DNA of 64,000 nt from CAYSGL01 sp964520985 (GCA_964520985.1 CAZFPB010000001.1:1612001-1676000), one strand, 5' to 3'; shown: positions 24,235 through 33,613, counted from the stretch's first letter. Numbers and translations are program-made. The notes: generated by a model not told the origin, from the letters alone.

Positions 24235-25172
24235 TGAGCGCGCGAGGATTGCGTGTCGTCTTCATGGGCACACCGGATTTTGCCGCGTCGGCTCTACAAT
24301 CGCTGATCGATTCCGCGCATACGATTGTGGCAGTCTACAGCCAGCCACCGCGCCCGAAAGGTCGTGGGCAGCAGGTACAAAAAAGCCCGGTCCATTTATT
24401 GGCTGAAGCAAACGGCTTGCCTGTTTTCACACCAAAAAATTTTAAAGAAGAACAGGAGCGTCAGAATTTTTCTGCTCATAACGCTGACGTGGCGGTGGTC
24501 GCGGCGTATGGATTGATCCTGCCGCTGACAATCCTCGATGCACCAGTTCACGGTTGTCTTAATATCCATGCCTCTCTTCTGCCGCGCTGGCGCGGGGCGG
24601 CACCTATTCACCGCGCCATTCTGGCAGGTGATGATAAGACAGGCATTACCATCATGCAGATGGAAGCGGGTCTTGATACCGGCCCGATGATCGCAGTGGA
24701 AGAAACCGCGATAAATTCAGATACAACAACAGGAATGTTGCACGACACGCTGTCCGTCATGGGCGCGAATATGATTGTCAAAATATTGGACAGGTTGGCC
24801 AGCGAGGGAAAATTAAACGCGACTGTGCAACCGCCGGACGGTGTAATTTATGCTGATAAAATTTCCAAAGAAGAAGCGCATGTAGACTGGACGCGTCCAG
24901 CTATAGACATTGATCGCCAGATTCGCGCTTTTCATCCCGTGCCCGGTGCCTGGTGTCAGACGGCGCAAGGTCAGCGGCTGAAAATATTATCGGCGCAACG
25001 TGCCGATAATATTTCTGCGCCTGCTGGAACGATAATAACCGCGCAAGGCGATGTCGCTTGTGGCGAAGGCGGGTTGCGTCTGCATCAAGTGCAACCAGAA
25101 GGCAAGAAGCCGATGAATAGCGCCGATGCATTCAATGGCGGTTACATTGCGCCGGACGAACGTCTGACATGA
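24234..25172 (+). CDS. fmt: Methionyl-tRNA formyltransferase
   Basis: Transfers formyl from 10-formyl-THF to initiator Met-tRNA. 312 residues starting with GTG. N-terminal Rossmann catalytic domain with FMGTPDFAASAL, the folate/catalytic segment NIHASLLPRWRGAAPIHRAIL (containing the N-x-H active site) and GITIMQMEAGLDTGPM; the C-terminal tRNA-binding OB fold covers about 210-310. It overlaps def by 1 bp and truA by 4 bp. Confidence 0.98.
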   Translation: MSARGLRVVFMGTPDFAASALQSLIDSAHTIVAVYSQPPRPKGRGQQVQKSPVHLLAEANGLPVFTPKNFKEEQERQNFSAHNADVAVVAAYGLILPLTILDAPVHGCLNIHASLLPRWRGAAPIHRAILAGDDKTGITIMQMEAGLDTGPMIAVEETAINSDTTTGMLHDTLSVMGANMIVKILDRLASEGKLNATVQPPDGVIYADKISKEEAHVDWTRPAIDIDRQIRAFHPVPGAWCQTAQGQRLKILSAQRADNISAPAGTIITAQGDVACGEGGLRLHQVQPEGKKPMNSADAFNGGYIAPDERLT

Positions 25173-25924
25173 GTGTACAGCGCTGGAAAATAATTATTGA
25201 ATATGACGGGCAGCCTTTTTGCGGTTGGCAGATGCAGGATAATGTGCTGACCGTACAACAGGTTTTAGAGGAAGCTATCCATAAATTCTGCCAGCAGGAT
25301 ATCCGCCTTCATGCGGCGGGGCGCACCGATGCAGGCGTTCATGCGCGCGGGCAGGTGGCGCATTTCGATCTCGATTACGGGGACAGAATCATAACCGGTC
25401 ACGATCTGACCAAAGCCATCAACGCCCATGCGCGTGACTATCCCGTCAGCGTTATCTCCGCTGAAAAAGTGGCGCCTGATTTTCACGCGCGGTTCATGGC
25501 CACCAATAAATTATATACGTACCGCATTCTCAATCGCTCCGCCCCGCCCGCCATTGAAATGAATCGGGTATGGCATGTGAAACGCAAGCTGGATGAAACG
25601 CTTATGCAGCAGGCGGCGAATAGCCTGATCGGCTATCATGATTTCACGACATTTCGCGCGACGGAATGTCAGGCCAAATCACCGCTGCGCTCAATCGACC
25701 GAGCGATAGTAGAACGGCAGGGCGATGAACTCCTGTTTCATTTTGAAGGCCGGTCCTTCCTGCATCATCAAGTGCGCAACATGGTTGGTACGCTGGCGAT
25801 GGTGGGCGAGGGCAAGTGGCAGGTTGATGATGTCGCCAAAGCGCTGGCCGCCAAAGACCGCGTGCAAGGCGGTCCGACCGCACCGCCGGAAGGACTGTAT
25901 TTGGTGCGTATTGATTACCCTTAA
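25169..25924 (+). CDS. truA: tRNA pseudouridine(38-40) synthase TruA
   Basis: Isomerises uridines 38-40 in the anticodon arm of many tRNAs. 251 residues; the catalytic aspartate is D54 in AAGRTDAGVHARGQ, and the second conserved block FEGRSFLHHQVRNMVGTL is present. Last enzyme of the def-fmt-truA group, overlapping fmt by 4 bp. Confidence 0.98.
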   Translation: MSVQRWKIIIEYDGQPFCGWQMQDNVLTVQQVLEEAIHKFCQQDIRLHAAGRTDAGVHARGQVAHFDLDYGDRIITGHDLTKAINAHARDYPVSVISAEKVAPDFHARFMATNKLYTYRILNRSAPPAIEMNRVWHVKRKLDETLMQQAANSLIGYHDFTTFRATECQAKSPLRSIDRAIVERQGDELLFHFEGRSFLHHQVRNMVGTLAMVGEGKWQVDDVAKALAAKDRVQGGPTAPPEGLYLVRIDYP

Positions 25925-25937
25925 GTAGGACTGTGTC

Positions 25938-26273
25938 ATGTTTGAACAATATAAAGGCTTAACGTTCTATAATGGAAGCATCAGAGCAGTGTTTGCGTTA
26001 TCGAGCGCGGTCAAAAACGGATTTGATTTTCATCACCGTGATGTAACGGCGATCCCCGAGGATGTAGCCGTGGATACGTCTCTTTTGCAGCAGGCTTTAC
26101 AGACAGATAAATTCTTTATCATTCCCTCGTTGGGTATCGTCTTGGATGAACATGCGTTGCGTCAGATCGCATCTGTCACAAAAGACAGATCGCTTTGTCT
26201 GGGCGGCGCGCAAACTCTGCCGCCTACTGTTTGGGCAAAAACCATCACCTATCATCTTGCTATGGACGCATGA
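25938..26273 (+). CDS. Small protein of unknown function downstream of truA
   Basis: 111 residues, no signal peptide or membrane helix. TAGGAC precedes the ATG and the gap after truA is only 13 bp, so it is probably the last member of the operon. Composition is mixed alpha/beta with two internal hydrophobic strands (FFIIPSLGIVLDE). I recognise no family. Confidence 0.65.
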   Translation: MFEQYKGLTFYNGSIRAVFALSSAVKNGFDFHHRDVTAIPEDVAVDTSLLQQALQTDKFFIIPSLGIVLDEHALRQIASVTKDRSLCLGGAQTLPPTVWAKTITYHLAMDA

Positions 26274-26278
26274 AAAAA

Positions 26279-26318
26279 CCCCGTCCGGCTTGTAGGGGGA
26301 GGGGGGCGCCGAACGGGG
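26279..26318 (+). terminator. GC-rich hairpin with G-rich loop after the truA operon
   Basis: CCCCGTCCGGC (26279-26289) pairs with GCCGAACGGGG (26308-26318), 10 of 11 pairs, with an 18-nt loop dominated by G. It begins 6 bp after the stop codon of the last operon gene. The following T-run (TCTTTT) is 10 bp further, so termination is plausible but not classical. Confidence 0.5.
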
Positions 26319-26353
26319 GAGTTTCAGGGTCTTTTCAGGAAAGTAAGGAAACG

Positions 26354-26449
26354 ATGTCTGAAGTCGTCTCTTACAGTCTTGAATATGGAGGGAGCCCAAG
26401 ACTTTTCAATGGTCACACCATGACCATTTCAAGACGGAATGCGGCATAA
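26354..26449 (+). CDS. Possible 31-residue microprotein
   Basis: An ATG at 26354 follows AAGGAAACG at good spacing and opens a 31-codon frame (MSEVVSYSLEYGGSPRLF ... ISRRNAA). Its second half contains an 8-bp inverted repeat, AATGGTCA/TGACCATT at 26408-26428. No homologue is known to me; coding status is uncertain. Confidence 0.3.
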   Translation: MSEVVSYSLEYGGSPRLFNGHTMTISRRNAA

Positions 26450-26473
26450 ATTTGTTATTATTATAGAAAATAA

Positions 26474-27802
26474 TTACAGGTTTTTTGGCGATGGCATCGA
26501 TTGTTGATGAAGCTGCGTAGTTGGCGTGTCAAAAATTTCCGGGAAATATTGCGTATGTTTTTGCAGCGCGGGATAGATGCTTCGCTTTAAACATTCCAGC
26601 GCTTGTGGATCATGCTCGGCCTGTTTGCGTTTTCTATCCAGCGCGGTGTGAATTGCACTGGCAAAACGCGGTTTTGGAATAGAGAGCGCTACATCGAGAT
26701 ACTTACGAATGCCTGATTTACGAATATGGTCGAGTGAGTCTCCCCGCTGATATTTATTTTTCTCTCCTTCGTAGGCGTAATCTACATATTCAAGCCAAGC
26801 AAACTCCAGATAAAGAACGAAGCCCATCGTATTATCCCAATAATTGATAGCGTTCGCGTGGGTGGGCCATTTATCAAGAGCGTCTTCAACGTTAGCGGTT
26901 CTCGATCCGCATAAATCCTCGTAGGCGTTACAAAAATCTTTTTTCTTTTGAACGGTATGCTTTTTAGAGCCGGTCAGTGTCGCAATATTAATCGAGGCAT
27001 CTGCCTGCTTTCCGGTAAAAGAGGTCGGGTTCGCCTGTTTTCCAACGACCAGATTATTAAAGAAGGCTTTGGTGTCATGGAAAAGTTCTTTATATTGAAG
27101 CTTACCCTGATCCGTCAAAATAGGTTTTCCCTTTTCATCCAGAACGATAACCTTTTTTGTCATCAACCAAACATTGCGGCTGATTTTACGGGCATTGTCC
27201 AAATCCCATTTTTTACGTTCTGGCGTGTAAAAATATGGCAGGGAGGCAGCCAAAGGTTCGGCCAAATCGTGCACCATGCGGCGCTGACTTTTCGCGAAGT
27301 GTCTTTCGCTGGTAGGCGTATCTTCGATGCGGTCATGGTTGATGATGGTAGAAATTTTGACACCAAGGCCACCCTCCTCTTCTAAATTATCCAAGCTGAC
27401 ACCGCCGGCATCCTTGCCAGCACGGATCAACGCCAGTTCATTCACAATTGGAATAAATTCATGATACCAGTTGATAGTACCATCACTGCGATATCGGTTG
27501 TCACCGCTTTTAAATTTTATCAGATTTTTAAAATCATGCAGGGTTGGATAGAAATGACAGGCGGAGAGAAAAACTTCAAATTTTTTGCGCAAATCTTTTT
27601 CTGCTGCCGGGTCGTTGATATCTTCTTCTGTTTTGTATTGTTCGATGCTGTCGAGAAACAAATGGATATTGCTAAGAATCATGAGCAACTCATCAGAGCG
27701 CTTCGCTGCTGCTGGTTCAGCATGCGTCGCGGTCGCAGATCCAGCGACTTCTTGAAATTGGTCAGTTACTGGGGGCACACGGTTATTCACAAAAGCATCC
27801 AT
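26474..27802 (-). CDS. HD-domain protein, RelA/SpoT-hydrolase-like, orphan
   Basis: 442 residues from ATG 27802 (an upstream TTG at 27841 is possible). I infer an HD metal-hydrolase fold of the RelA/SpoT type: H114 (WYHEF), H156-D157 followed by E160-D161 (IINHDRIEDTPTS), and D268 in GKQADASINIATLTG, matching the K-x-AD-x3-N-x2-TL pattern of alarmone hydrolases. There is no synthetase, TGS or ACT part. An insertion of about 60 residues lies between the HD and the last ligand. The gene is noticeably AT-rich compared with its neighbours and stands alone, suggesting horizontal acquisition. Substrate unknown; with a Dot/Icm system in the window it could be a translocated protein, but nothing in its C-terminus proves that. 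Confidence 0.7.
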   Translation of the reverse strand: MDAFVNNRVPPVTDQFQEVAGSATATHAEPAAAKRSDELLMILSNIHLFLDSIEQYKTEEDINDPAAEKDLRKKFEVFLSACHFYPTLHDFKNLIKFKSGDNRYRSDGTINWYHEFIPIVNELALIRAGKDAGGVSLDNLEEEGGLGVKISTIINHDRIEDTPTSERHFAKSQRRMVHDLAEPLAASLPYFYTPERKKWDLDNARKISRNVWLMTKKVIVLDEKGKPILTDQGKLQYKELFHDTKAFFNNLVVGKQANPTSFTGKQADASINIATLTGSKKHTVQKKKDFCNAYEDLCGSRTANVEDALDKWPTHANAINYWDNTMGFVLYLEFAWLEYVDYAYEGEKNKYQRGDSLDHIRKSGIRKYLDVALSIPKPRFASAIHTALDRKRKQAEHDPQALECLKRSIYPALQKHTQYFPEIFDTPTTQLHQQSMPSPKNL

Positions 27803-27842
27803 TGTCCTATTTGCGCAGAAAATAGCCTCACTCGGTCTCAAA

Positions 27843-28136
27843 AAGCAATAAAAATATGTAAAACTTATTTACATTAGAAACCGCTGAATTCCAGCGTTTT
27901 TCCTTATCTTGATACGTTTGTTGCCTGAAATGTGGGACTGGGGTGCAAAATCAAGATGTTGCACTGCAAAAACCGCAAAACGCAACACTCTTACAAGATT
28001 CTTGTTATGCACCGTTCACTGGCGCGCGACATTCTGGTTAACGATCTGCCAAGCCGGGTGCGTCATCTGGGATTGTGCCGGGCCGACTCTATGGTACAAG
28101 GCAAAGGCGCCACACCCTTCGAGCCGGGAGACTTTC
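27843..28136. other. Gap between the HD gene and the DUF3108 gene
   Basis: 294 bp of divergent spacer. The first 60 bp are AT-rich and should hold the leftward promoter. A small hairpin CGCTG-AATTC-CAGCG followed by TTTTTCC (27883-27902) looks like a terminator on the plus strand, though no gene ends there in that direction; it may be a leader attenuator. The rest is GC-typical with open frames in two phases, neither of them convincing. Confidence 0.4.
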
Positions 28137-29006
28137 ATGCAAAACAACCCCCAATCCTTTGTGCATATTCCCATATGCTGTCTGGCTATTGCGCTTAGCC
28201 TGCTTCTGATCGTCGCTCCTGCGCAGGCGGCCCAAAAACAGATCATGAGCTATGATGTCTATGCGGGCGGTTTCCATGTGGTCCTTGCCGAACTGACGCT
28301 CGATACCACACCCAAAAACGGGTATGTCGTCAAGCTTGATACCGCCACACGGGGCTTTCTTGACAAGCTCGTGCGCTGGAAAGGGGTTTTTGGCTCCAAA
28401 GGTTGGCGCAACAAAGCGGGTGATGTGCGGGCACAGGAGCATTTTTCCGAGACGACATCTGGCGATGATTACGAGAAAAAAACTTACCTTTATGGCAAGG
28501 ATGGATCGTTCCAGTCCTACCGCGTCAAGGACGAGCATGATGACGGAAAAAAGCCGCGCGAAGTCGATCCGGCGTTGACCAAAAACACAACGGACGCCTT
28601 GACAGCCACAATCGCGGTGATGCAAGAGGTGGCTAACGGTGGAAACTGTACGGGCTCTGACGAAGTATTTGATGGATCGCGCCGCTACCGACTCTCCTTT
28701 CACCATCAAAAGAATGTGATACTGGAGGGCGGGGACTATAATGTTTACAGCGGGCCTGCGCAGGAATGCACCGTAGAGGTTAAGCCGTTGAAAGGTAAAT
28801 GGCACGAAAAGCCTCGTGGATGGATGTCCATTCAGGAGCAGGGGCGCAAAGCCGGAACTATGCCGACGATCTGGTTTGCTAAAGTTGCCAATGGGGAGCC
28901 AGCCGTACCGGTTAAAATTCGGGTCAAAACCGATTACGGCACGTTGTTCATGCATTTGACCGGCTATCAAAACGGTCAAAAGACGCTGAGCAAAAAATCC
29001 CGCTAA
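28137..29006 (+). CDS. Periplasmic DUF3108-family protein
   Basis: 289 residues from ATG 28137, preceded by GGGAG; the frame is open upstream but this start gives a signal peptide (cleavage PAQA|AQK). The mature part has the beta-strand pattern of DUF3108: YDVYAGGFHVVLAELTL, VRWKGVFGSKGWR, and a terminal KIRVKTDYGTLFMHLT. Function in the envelope is unknown for the family; structural relationship to LolA/VioE-like curved beta sheets has been proposed for related proteins. It stands before glmU on the same strand with 64 bp between, so co-transcription is possible. Confidence 0.8.
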   Translation: MQNNPQSFVHIPICCLAIALSLLLIVAPAQAAQKQIMSYDVYAGGFHVVLAELTLDTTPKNGYVVKLDTATRGFLDKLVRWKGVFGSKGWRNKAGDVRAQEHFSETTSGDDYEKKTYLYGKDGSFQSYRVKDEHDDGKKPREVDPALTKNTTDALTATIAVMQEVANGGNCTGSDEVFDGSRRYRLSFHHQKNVILEGGDYNVYSGPAQECTVEVKPLKGKWHEKPRGWMSIQEQGRKAGTMPTIWFAKVANGEPAVPVKIRVKTDYGTLFMHLTGYQNGQKTLSKKSR

Positions 29007-29070
29007 AGCCTGTCACCATGCGTAAAATTATGTGATTTGAGCCTTGCGCGAAGCAGGGTAGAGTTGCCTC

Positions 29071-30405
29071 ATGACACAAACTCAACCGATCGCCGTTGTT
29101 ATTCTTGCTGCCGGAAAAGGCACCCGCATGAAATCGGACCTGCCCAAGGTGATGCATTCCATCGCCGGCCGTCCGATGATCAACTGGATCGTTGAGACAG
29201 CGGAAAAACTCAATCCGGAAAAAATTATCGTCGTCACGGCGCCGGGTATGGATAGCGTTGCGGAAGCGGTAAAACCGCACATAATCGTGCATCAGATGCA
29301 GCAACTTGGGACAGGCGATGCGGTCGCCAGCGTGAAAAAATCACTGGAGAATTTCCCCGGAAAAGTTTTGGTGTTGTATGGTGACGGGCCTCTCTACACC
29401 GACCGGACCTTGCGTCATTTTGTCCGCAATGTTGATCATAGCGGCGCGGCCATGGGTTTTCTGGGTATGGAGCCGGAAGATGCTACGGGCTACGGCCGCC
29501 TCATTATGAAGGATGGGTGTGTGCAAGCCATCATTGAAGAAAAAGAGGCAAGCGCCGATCAGAAAAAAATTAAAACCTGCAATACCGGCATCATGGTGGC
29601 CGATGCGCAAAAACTGTTCGAATGGCTGGCCAAAGTTGATAACAACAATGACAAGGGTGAATATTATCTGACCAAGCTGCCTGAAATTGCGCTGGCTGAC
29701 GGCAACCAGACGATTGTTTCGTACGCGCCGATTGAAGAAACATTAGGAGCCAATAGTCGTGCTGAATTGTGCGTTCTGGAAGAGAAAATTCAAAACCGCT
29801 TGCGTCTCGCAGCGATGGATAATGGTGCCACGCTGATTGATCCTAAGACCACATATTTTAGCTTCGACACGAAACTAGGTCAGGATGTCACGGTGGAGCC
29901 AAACGTCTTTTTTGGCCCCGGTGTTACGGTTGCCGATAGCGTCACCATTCATGCTTTTTCTCATCTGGAAGGCGTTACGGTTGAAACGGGTGCTTCCATT
30001 GGCCCTTTCGCCCGCATCCGCCCAGCCTCGCATATTGGCGAGAAAGCCGTGGTGGGGAATTTTATTGAAGTTAACCGCTCTACTTTAAAAGCTGGCGCCA
30101 AATCCAAACACGTCTCTTATCTGGGCGATGCGGTCATTGGAGAAAAGAGCAATATCGGTGCCGGCACCGTTATTGCTAATTATGATGGTTTTAATAAACA
30201 GGATACGCAGATTGGCAAAAATGTTTTCATCGGATCCAACGCCACGCTTGTCGCGCCGCGCACGGTAGAGGATGGGGCAATCATCGGCGCCGGGTCGGTG
30301 GTCACCGACAACGTGCCCAAAGACGCAATTTACATCGAACGCAGCGAAGCAGAAATTTACAAAGGCGCGGCTGAAGAATATCGCGCAAAAAAGGGAAAAA
30401 AATAA
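29071..30405 (+). CDS. glmU: Bifunctional GlcNAc-1-P uridyltransferase / GlcN-1-P acetyltransferase
   Basis: Makes UDP-GlcNAc for peptidoglycan and LPS. 444 residues: an N-terminal pyrophosphorylase (about 1-235) with VILAAGKGTRMKSDLPKVMH and DGPLYT, and a C-terminal left-handed beta helix (about 255-444) with hexapeptide repeats and the acetyltransferase segment KHVSYLGDAVIGEKSNIGAG. It is 1 bp before the glmS start, a tight two-gene operon that performs consecutive steps. Confidence 0.98.
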   Translation: MTQTQPIAVVILAAGKGTRMKSDLPKVMHSIAGRPMINWIVETAEKLNPEKIIVVTAPGMDSVAEAVKPHIIVHQMQQLGTGDAVASVKKSLENFPGKVLVLYGDGPLYTDRTLRHFVRNVDHSGAAMGFLGMEPEDATGYGRLIMKDGCVQAIIEEKEASADQKKIKTCNTGIMVADAQKLFEWLAKVDNNNDKGEYYLTKLPEIALADGNQTIVSYAPIEETLGANSRAELCVLEEKIQNRLRLAAMDNGATLIDPKTTYFSFDTKLGQDVTVEPNVFFGPGVTVADSVTIHAFSHLEGVTVETGASIGPFARIRPASHIGEKAVVGNFIEVNRSTLKAGAKSKHVSYLGDAVIGEKSNIGAGTVIANYDGFNKQDTQIGKNVFIGSNATLVAPRTVEDGAIIGAGSVVTDNVPKDAIYIERSEAEIYKGAAEEYRAKKGKK

Positions 30406-30406
30406 G

Positions 30407-32236
30407 ATGTGTGGCATTATCGGAATTGTCGGAAAAACAGATGCGGCGCCTCGGGTGCTCGAAGGTCTCAAGCGCCTCGAATATCGCGGGTATGACAGCG
30501 CCGGGATAGCAACGCTCTCGAACGGCGTCATCGAGCGTCGCCGCGCTGAAGGCAAGCTGATCAATCTGGATGAGCGTCTCAAAAAACAACCGCTGCCCGG
30601 CAATATCGGCATCGGCCATACGCGCTGGGCGACGCACGGAGGACCGACGGAAAATAATGCGCACCCACACGCGACAGATAAAGTTGCCGTCGTGCATAAC
30701 GGCATCATTGAAAACTACCTGGAGCTGAAAGAGGAATTGCAAGCGCATCAGGTGCGATTTGAAACTGATACCGACACGGAAGTAATCGCACATCTGATCA
30801 CGCACAACATGAATCAAGGGATGGATGCCCAAACCGCCACGGATAAAGCGTTTGATCGCTTGACGGGTGCTTATGCGCTGGCCGTGATTTTCACCGGTGA
30901 AAATAATCTGATTATCGGCGCGCGTCAGGGAACACCTCTGGCGATTGGGTATGGCGATGGCGAAATGTATCTGGCGTCCGATTCCTACGCGCTGGCGCCG
31001 TTCACCCAAAAAGTGTCCTTCCTCGAAGATGGCGATCGCGTTACCGTTACGCGCGATGCCGTCCGCATCTACACCAAAGCGAATGACAATGTGTCGCGTC
31101 CCGTGCGCATTACCGCGCAAAGCGGCGCGACAACGGGTAAGGGCGAGTACGCGCACTTCATGCTGAAAGAAATTTATGAGCAACCTGCCGTAATCGGCGA
31201 TACGCTCAACAGTTTCATCAACCCGGCGACTGGCGACATTACGCTGCCGGAAGGCGTGATCGAGGCGCTGGAGTGTGCGCCACGTTTAACACTGGTAGCC
31301 TGCGGCACGGCATCCTACGCCTGCCTCGTGGCTAAATACTGGTTCGAGCAGGTTGCGCGCATCCCGTGCGAAATAGACGTGGCGTCGGAATTCCGCTACC
31401 GCGAAGCACCGATGCCCGAAGGCGGTGTGGCAATATTTGTTTCCCAGAGCGGCGAAACACTCGATACGCTGGAGGCACTGCGCTACTGCAAACGTCAGAA
31501 GCAGACGATCCTGTCCATCGTTAATACGATTGAAAGCACCATCGAGCGCGAAAGCGATCTGGTGCTGCACACGCTAGCGGGTCCTGAAATTGGCGTAGCT
31601 TCGACCAAAGCATTCACCACGCAGCTGACCACGCTTGCCTGCCTTGCCCTGGCGCTGGCCGCGAAGAAAAAAACATTGTCAGCGGAAAATCTGACGACCT
31701 ATGCGCACGCGCTACGTCATGTGCCGAAGGTGGCAGTGGACGTGCTCAATCATGATAAAGCGTTGGCCGAAATCGCCCGCGAAGTTCACATGGCCCGCGA
31801 TATGCTCTATCTGGGACGAGGAGCATTATATCCGATCGCTCTGGAAGGCGCGTTGAAGCTTAAAGAAATTTCCTATATCCACGCAGAAGGCTATGCCGCT
31901 GGCGAGATGAAACACGGACCGATCGCGCTGATCGACGATAAAGTCCCTGTCGTCGTGGTTGCGCCGGGCAATGACCCGCTGTTTGAAAAGACGGCCTCGA
32001 ACGTGCAGGAAACAGTCGCGCGGGGCGGAAAAATCCTGCTCATTTCCGATGCCGTTGGCACCAAAGCGCTGGCCAAGCAGACCAGCTGGGCCGTCACGCT
32101 GGGCGATGTCCACCCGTTTGTCGCGCCCATCCTCTATTCCATCCCGGTTCAATTGCTTGCCTATCATGTGGCGGTCGCCAAGGGAACGGACGTCGATCAA
32201 CCGCGCAATCTTGCCAAGTCTGTCACGGTGGAATAA
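30407..32236 (+). CDS. glmS: Glutamine-fructose-6-phosphate aminotransferase (isomerising)
   Basis: Converts fructose-6-P and glutamine to glucosamine-6-P. From ATG 30407 the protein is 609 residues, the same as E. coli GlmS; the frame is open upstream inside glmU but C2 must follow the initiator Met as the N-terminal nucleophile (MCGIIGIVG). Glutaminase domain with YRGYDSAG and GHTRWATHGGP; two SIS domains with GTASYA, SQSGETLDTLEAL and the C-terminal DQPRNLAKSVTVE. No glmS ribozyme is seen upstream; the gene lies 1 bp after glmU. Confidence 0.98.
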   Translation: MCGIIGIVGKTDAAPRVLEGLKRLEYRGYDSAGIATLSNGVIERRRAEGKLINLDERLKKQPLPGNIGIGHTRWATHGGPTENNAHPHATDKVAVVHNGIIENYLELKEELQAHQVRFETDTDTEVIAHLITHNMNQGMDAQTATDKAFDRLTGAYALAVIFTGENNLIIGARQGTPLAIGYGDGEMYLASDSYALAPFTQKVSFLEDGDRVTVTRDAVRIYTKANDNVSRPVRITAQSGATTGKGEYAHFMLKEIYEQPAVIGDTLNSFINPATGDITLPEGVIEALECAPRLTLVACGTASYACLVAKYWFEQVARIPCEIDVASEFRYREAPMPEGGVAIFVSQSGETLDTLEALRYCKRQKQTILSIVNTIESTIERESDLVLHTLAGPEIGVASTKAFTTQLTTLACLALALAAKKKTLSAENLTTYAHALRHVPKVAVDVLNHDKALAEIAREVHMARDMLYLGRGALYPIALEGALKLKEISYIHAEGYAAGEMKHGPIALIDDKVPVVVVAPGNDPLFEKTASNVQETVARGGKILLISDAVGTKALAKQTSWAVTLGDVHPFVAPILYSIPVQLLAYHVAVAKGTDVDQPRNLAKSVTVE

Positions 32237-32246
32237 TATCGCGCGC

Positions 32247-32924
32247 ATGACATCACGTTCTTCGCTCGATCCGCTTTGGTATATATGGGTTCCCGCTCTC
32301 TTCATGGTCTTTCAGATTATTCTGGAATTTACGCTCCCGCGCGATGTGCTAGCGGCGGTTCATTCCGAATGGGGCCCACATGAGACTTTGCAATTTGCGG
32401 TCATTTCCGTAGCCTTCCTCATCGCCTTTACCAGTCTCATGCGCATAGACTGGAAAACCCAGAAATGGCTCGGCGTCTGGCTGGCGATCGCAGCTGTCTG
32501 CTGCCTGTTCGTGTCTGGCGAGGAAGTGAGCTGGGGACAGCATGTGTTTGAATGGCAGTCTTCAGAGTTCTGGCATAGCGTCAACGATCAGGGAGAAACC
32601 AACCTCCATAATACTTCGTCCTGGCTGGATCAGAAGCCGCGCCTCATTCTGCTGCTCGGTATTGTCATGGGCGGCATCATTTTTCCGCTGCTGAAACGCT
32701 TCAAGCCCGGCGTTCTGCCTGCGCAACTTGATGTAATTTATCCGACCTCGCGCCTGTCCTTCGTGGCTCTGCTGGTTGTGGTGCCCCACATGATTGAGAA
32801 ATTCGGCGATCTGATCGGTTTCCCGATGTTTGTGCGGGTCAGTGAAGTGCAGGAACTCTACATGTTCTATTTTGTCCTGCTTTATTTATGGGATTTACGG
32901 GTCCGCGAAATACCCAAAGCCTAA
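32247..32924 (+). CDS. Multi-pass membrane protein with GEE-SWGQ motif
   Basis: 225 residues from ATG 32247, 10 bp after glmS; the frame is open upstream but overlaps glmS. Six hydrophobic segments are visible. The distinctive conserved block is FVSGEEVSWGQHVFEW ... NDQGETNLHN, which I recall from a widespread family of uncharacterised membrane proteins. The conserved Glu/His residues near the membrane face suggest an enzymatic or binding site, but the role is unknown. Probably co-transcribed with glmUS. Confidence 0.75.
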   Translation: MTSRSSLDPLWYIWVPALFMVFQIILEFTLPRDVLAAVHSEWGPHETLQFAVISVAFLIAFTSLMRIDWKTQKWLGVWLAIAAVCCLFVSGEEVSWGQHVFEWQSSEFWHSVNDQGETNLHNTSSWLDQKPRLILLLGIVMGGIIFPLLKRFKPGVLPAQLDVIYPTSRLSFVALLVVVPHMIEKFGDLIGFPMFVRVSEVQELYMFYFVLLYLWDLRVREIPKA

Positions 32925-33094
32925 ATTTGTAAAAGCTCAATTTTATCATTAACCTATTGATTAATATAGGTTAATTTAAACATTCATAAACATTTATATT
33001 GCTTTTTCTCGTACTTTCAGTTTTACTGATATTCATTCAGGGATAACTGAAGGAAAAAAGCCCGCCACGACGGGTCACGGGGAAAGTAAACATT

Positions 33095-33613
33095 ATGAGT
33101 GCAATCGAGTATGATGGCGTTGTCTGGCCGCCAGCCAAAAACACTTTCCTCTTCGGGCTGGATCGCCCCCACGCTCAGGCTATTCACAAAGATACGAACC
33201 GCGGCTGTGTCAGCGGCATGACCTATCGCATCGAAGGCGAAAAAATCTATCTACGGGAAAAACCGCGCCTGATTTATTTCGTCCAGATCGACCGCTGGGA
33301 ATATACCATCCGCAACGACAGTATCGAGACACCCATTTTATCCTTTTCCTATCTGGCAGGCGCTGATAGCGCTTTGGAAAAGGCGGTACAAAATGTGCGT
33401 GTGCTAAATCGTTCAATGAAGAGTGGATATCGTTTACCAGAAAAAACCATGCGGGTTGCGTCGTACCTGATGCGTCAGATTGCGCAAGGCCACGTACCGG
33501 ATGCTGCGCGGGTTTTGGCCAGTTACAAATTCTTGCCCGCACATCCGCTGGTGCCAGGTTTCTTCCAGAACAGTTTTGCCTATGCAGGCGGGTTACTGAA
33601 AGATGCGACCTAA
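33095..33613 (+). CDS. Uncharacterised protein
   Basis: 172 residues, soluble, no signal peptide. GGGGAAAG precedes the ATG. The first half is beta-rich (ATYRIEGEKIYLREKPRL-like strands), the second half helical and basic. I recognise no family. It is preceded by 170 bp of AT-rich spacer and overlaps the convergent prmA gene by 4 bp. Confidence 0.7.
   Translation: MSAIEYDGVVWPPAKNTFLFGLDRPHAQAIHKDTNRGCVSGMTYRIEGEKIYLREKPRLIYFVQIDRWEYTIRNDSIETPILSFSYLAGADSALEKAVQNVRVLNRSMKSGYRLPEKTMRVASYLMRQIAQGHVPDAARVLASYKFLPAHPLVPGFFQNSFAYAGGLLKDAT

Noticed and set aside
27932..28198. Possible 88-residue gene before the DUF3108 gene
   Set aside because: No ribosome binding site, overlaps the DUF3108 start, and composition is unlike a protein.
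28089..28979. Minus-strand frame of nearly 300 codons opposite the DUF3108 gene
   Set aside because: The plus-strand protein has a signal peptide, ribosome binding site and family features; the other has none.
30272..30406. glmS ribozyme or leader upstream of glmS
   Set aside because: glmS starts one base after glmU ends, leaving no room for a leader RNA.
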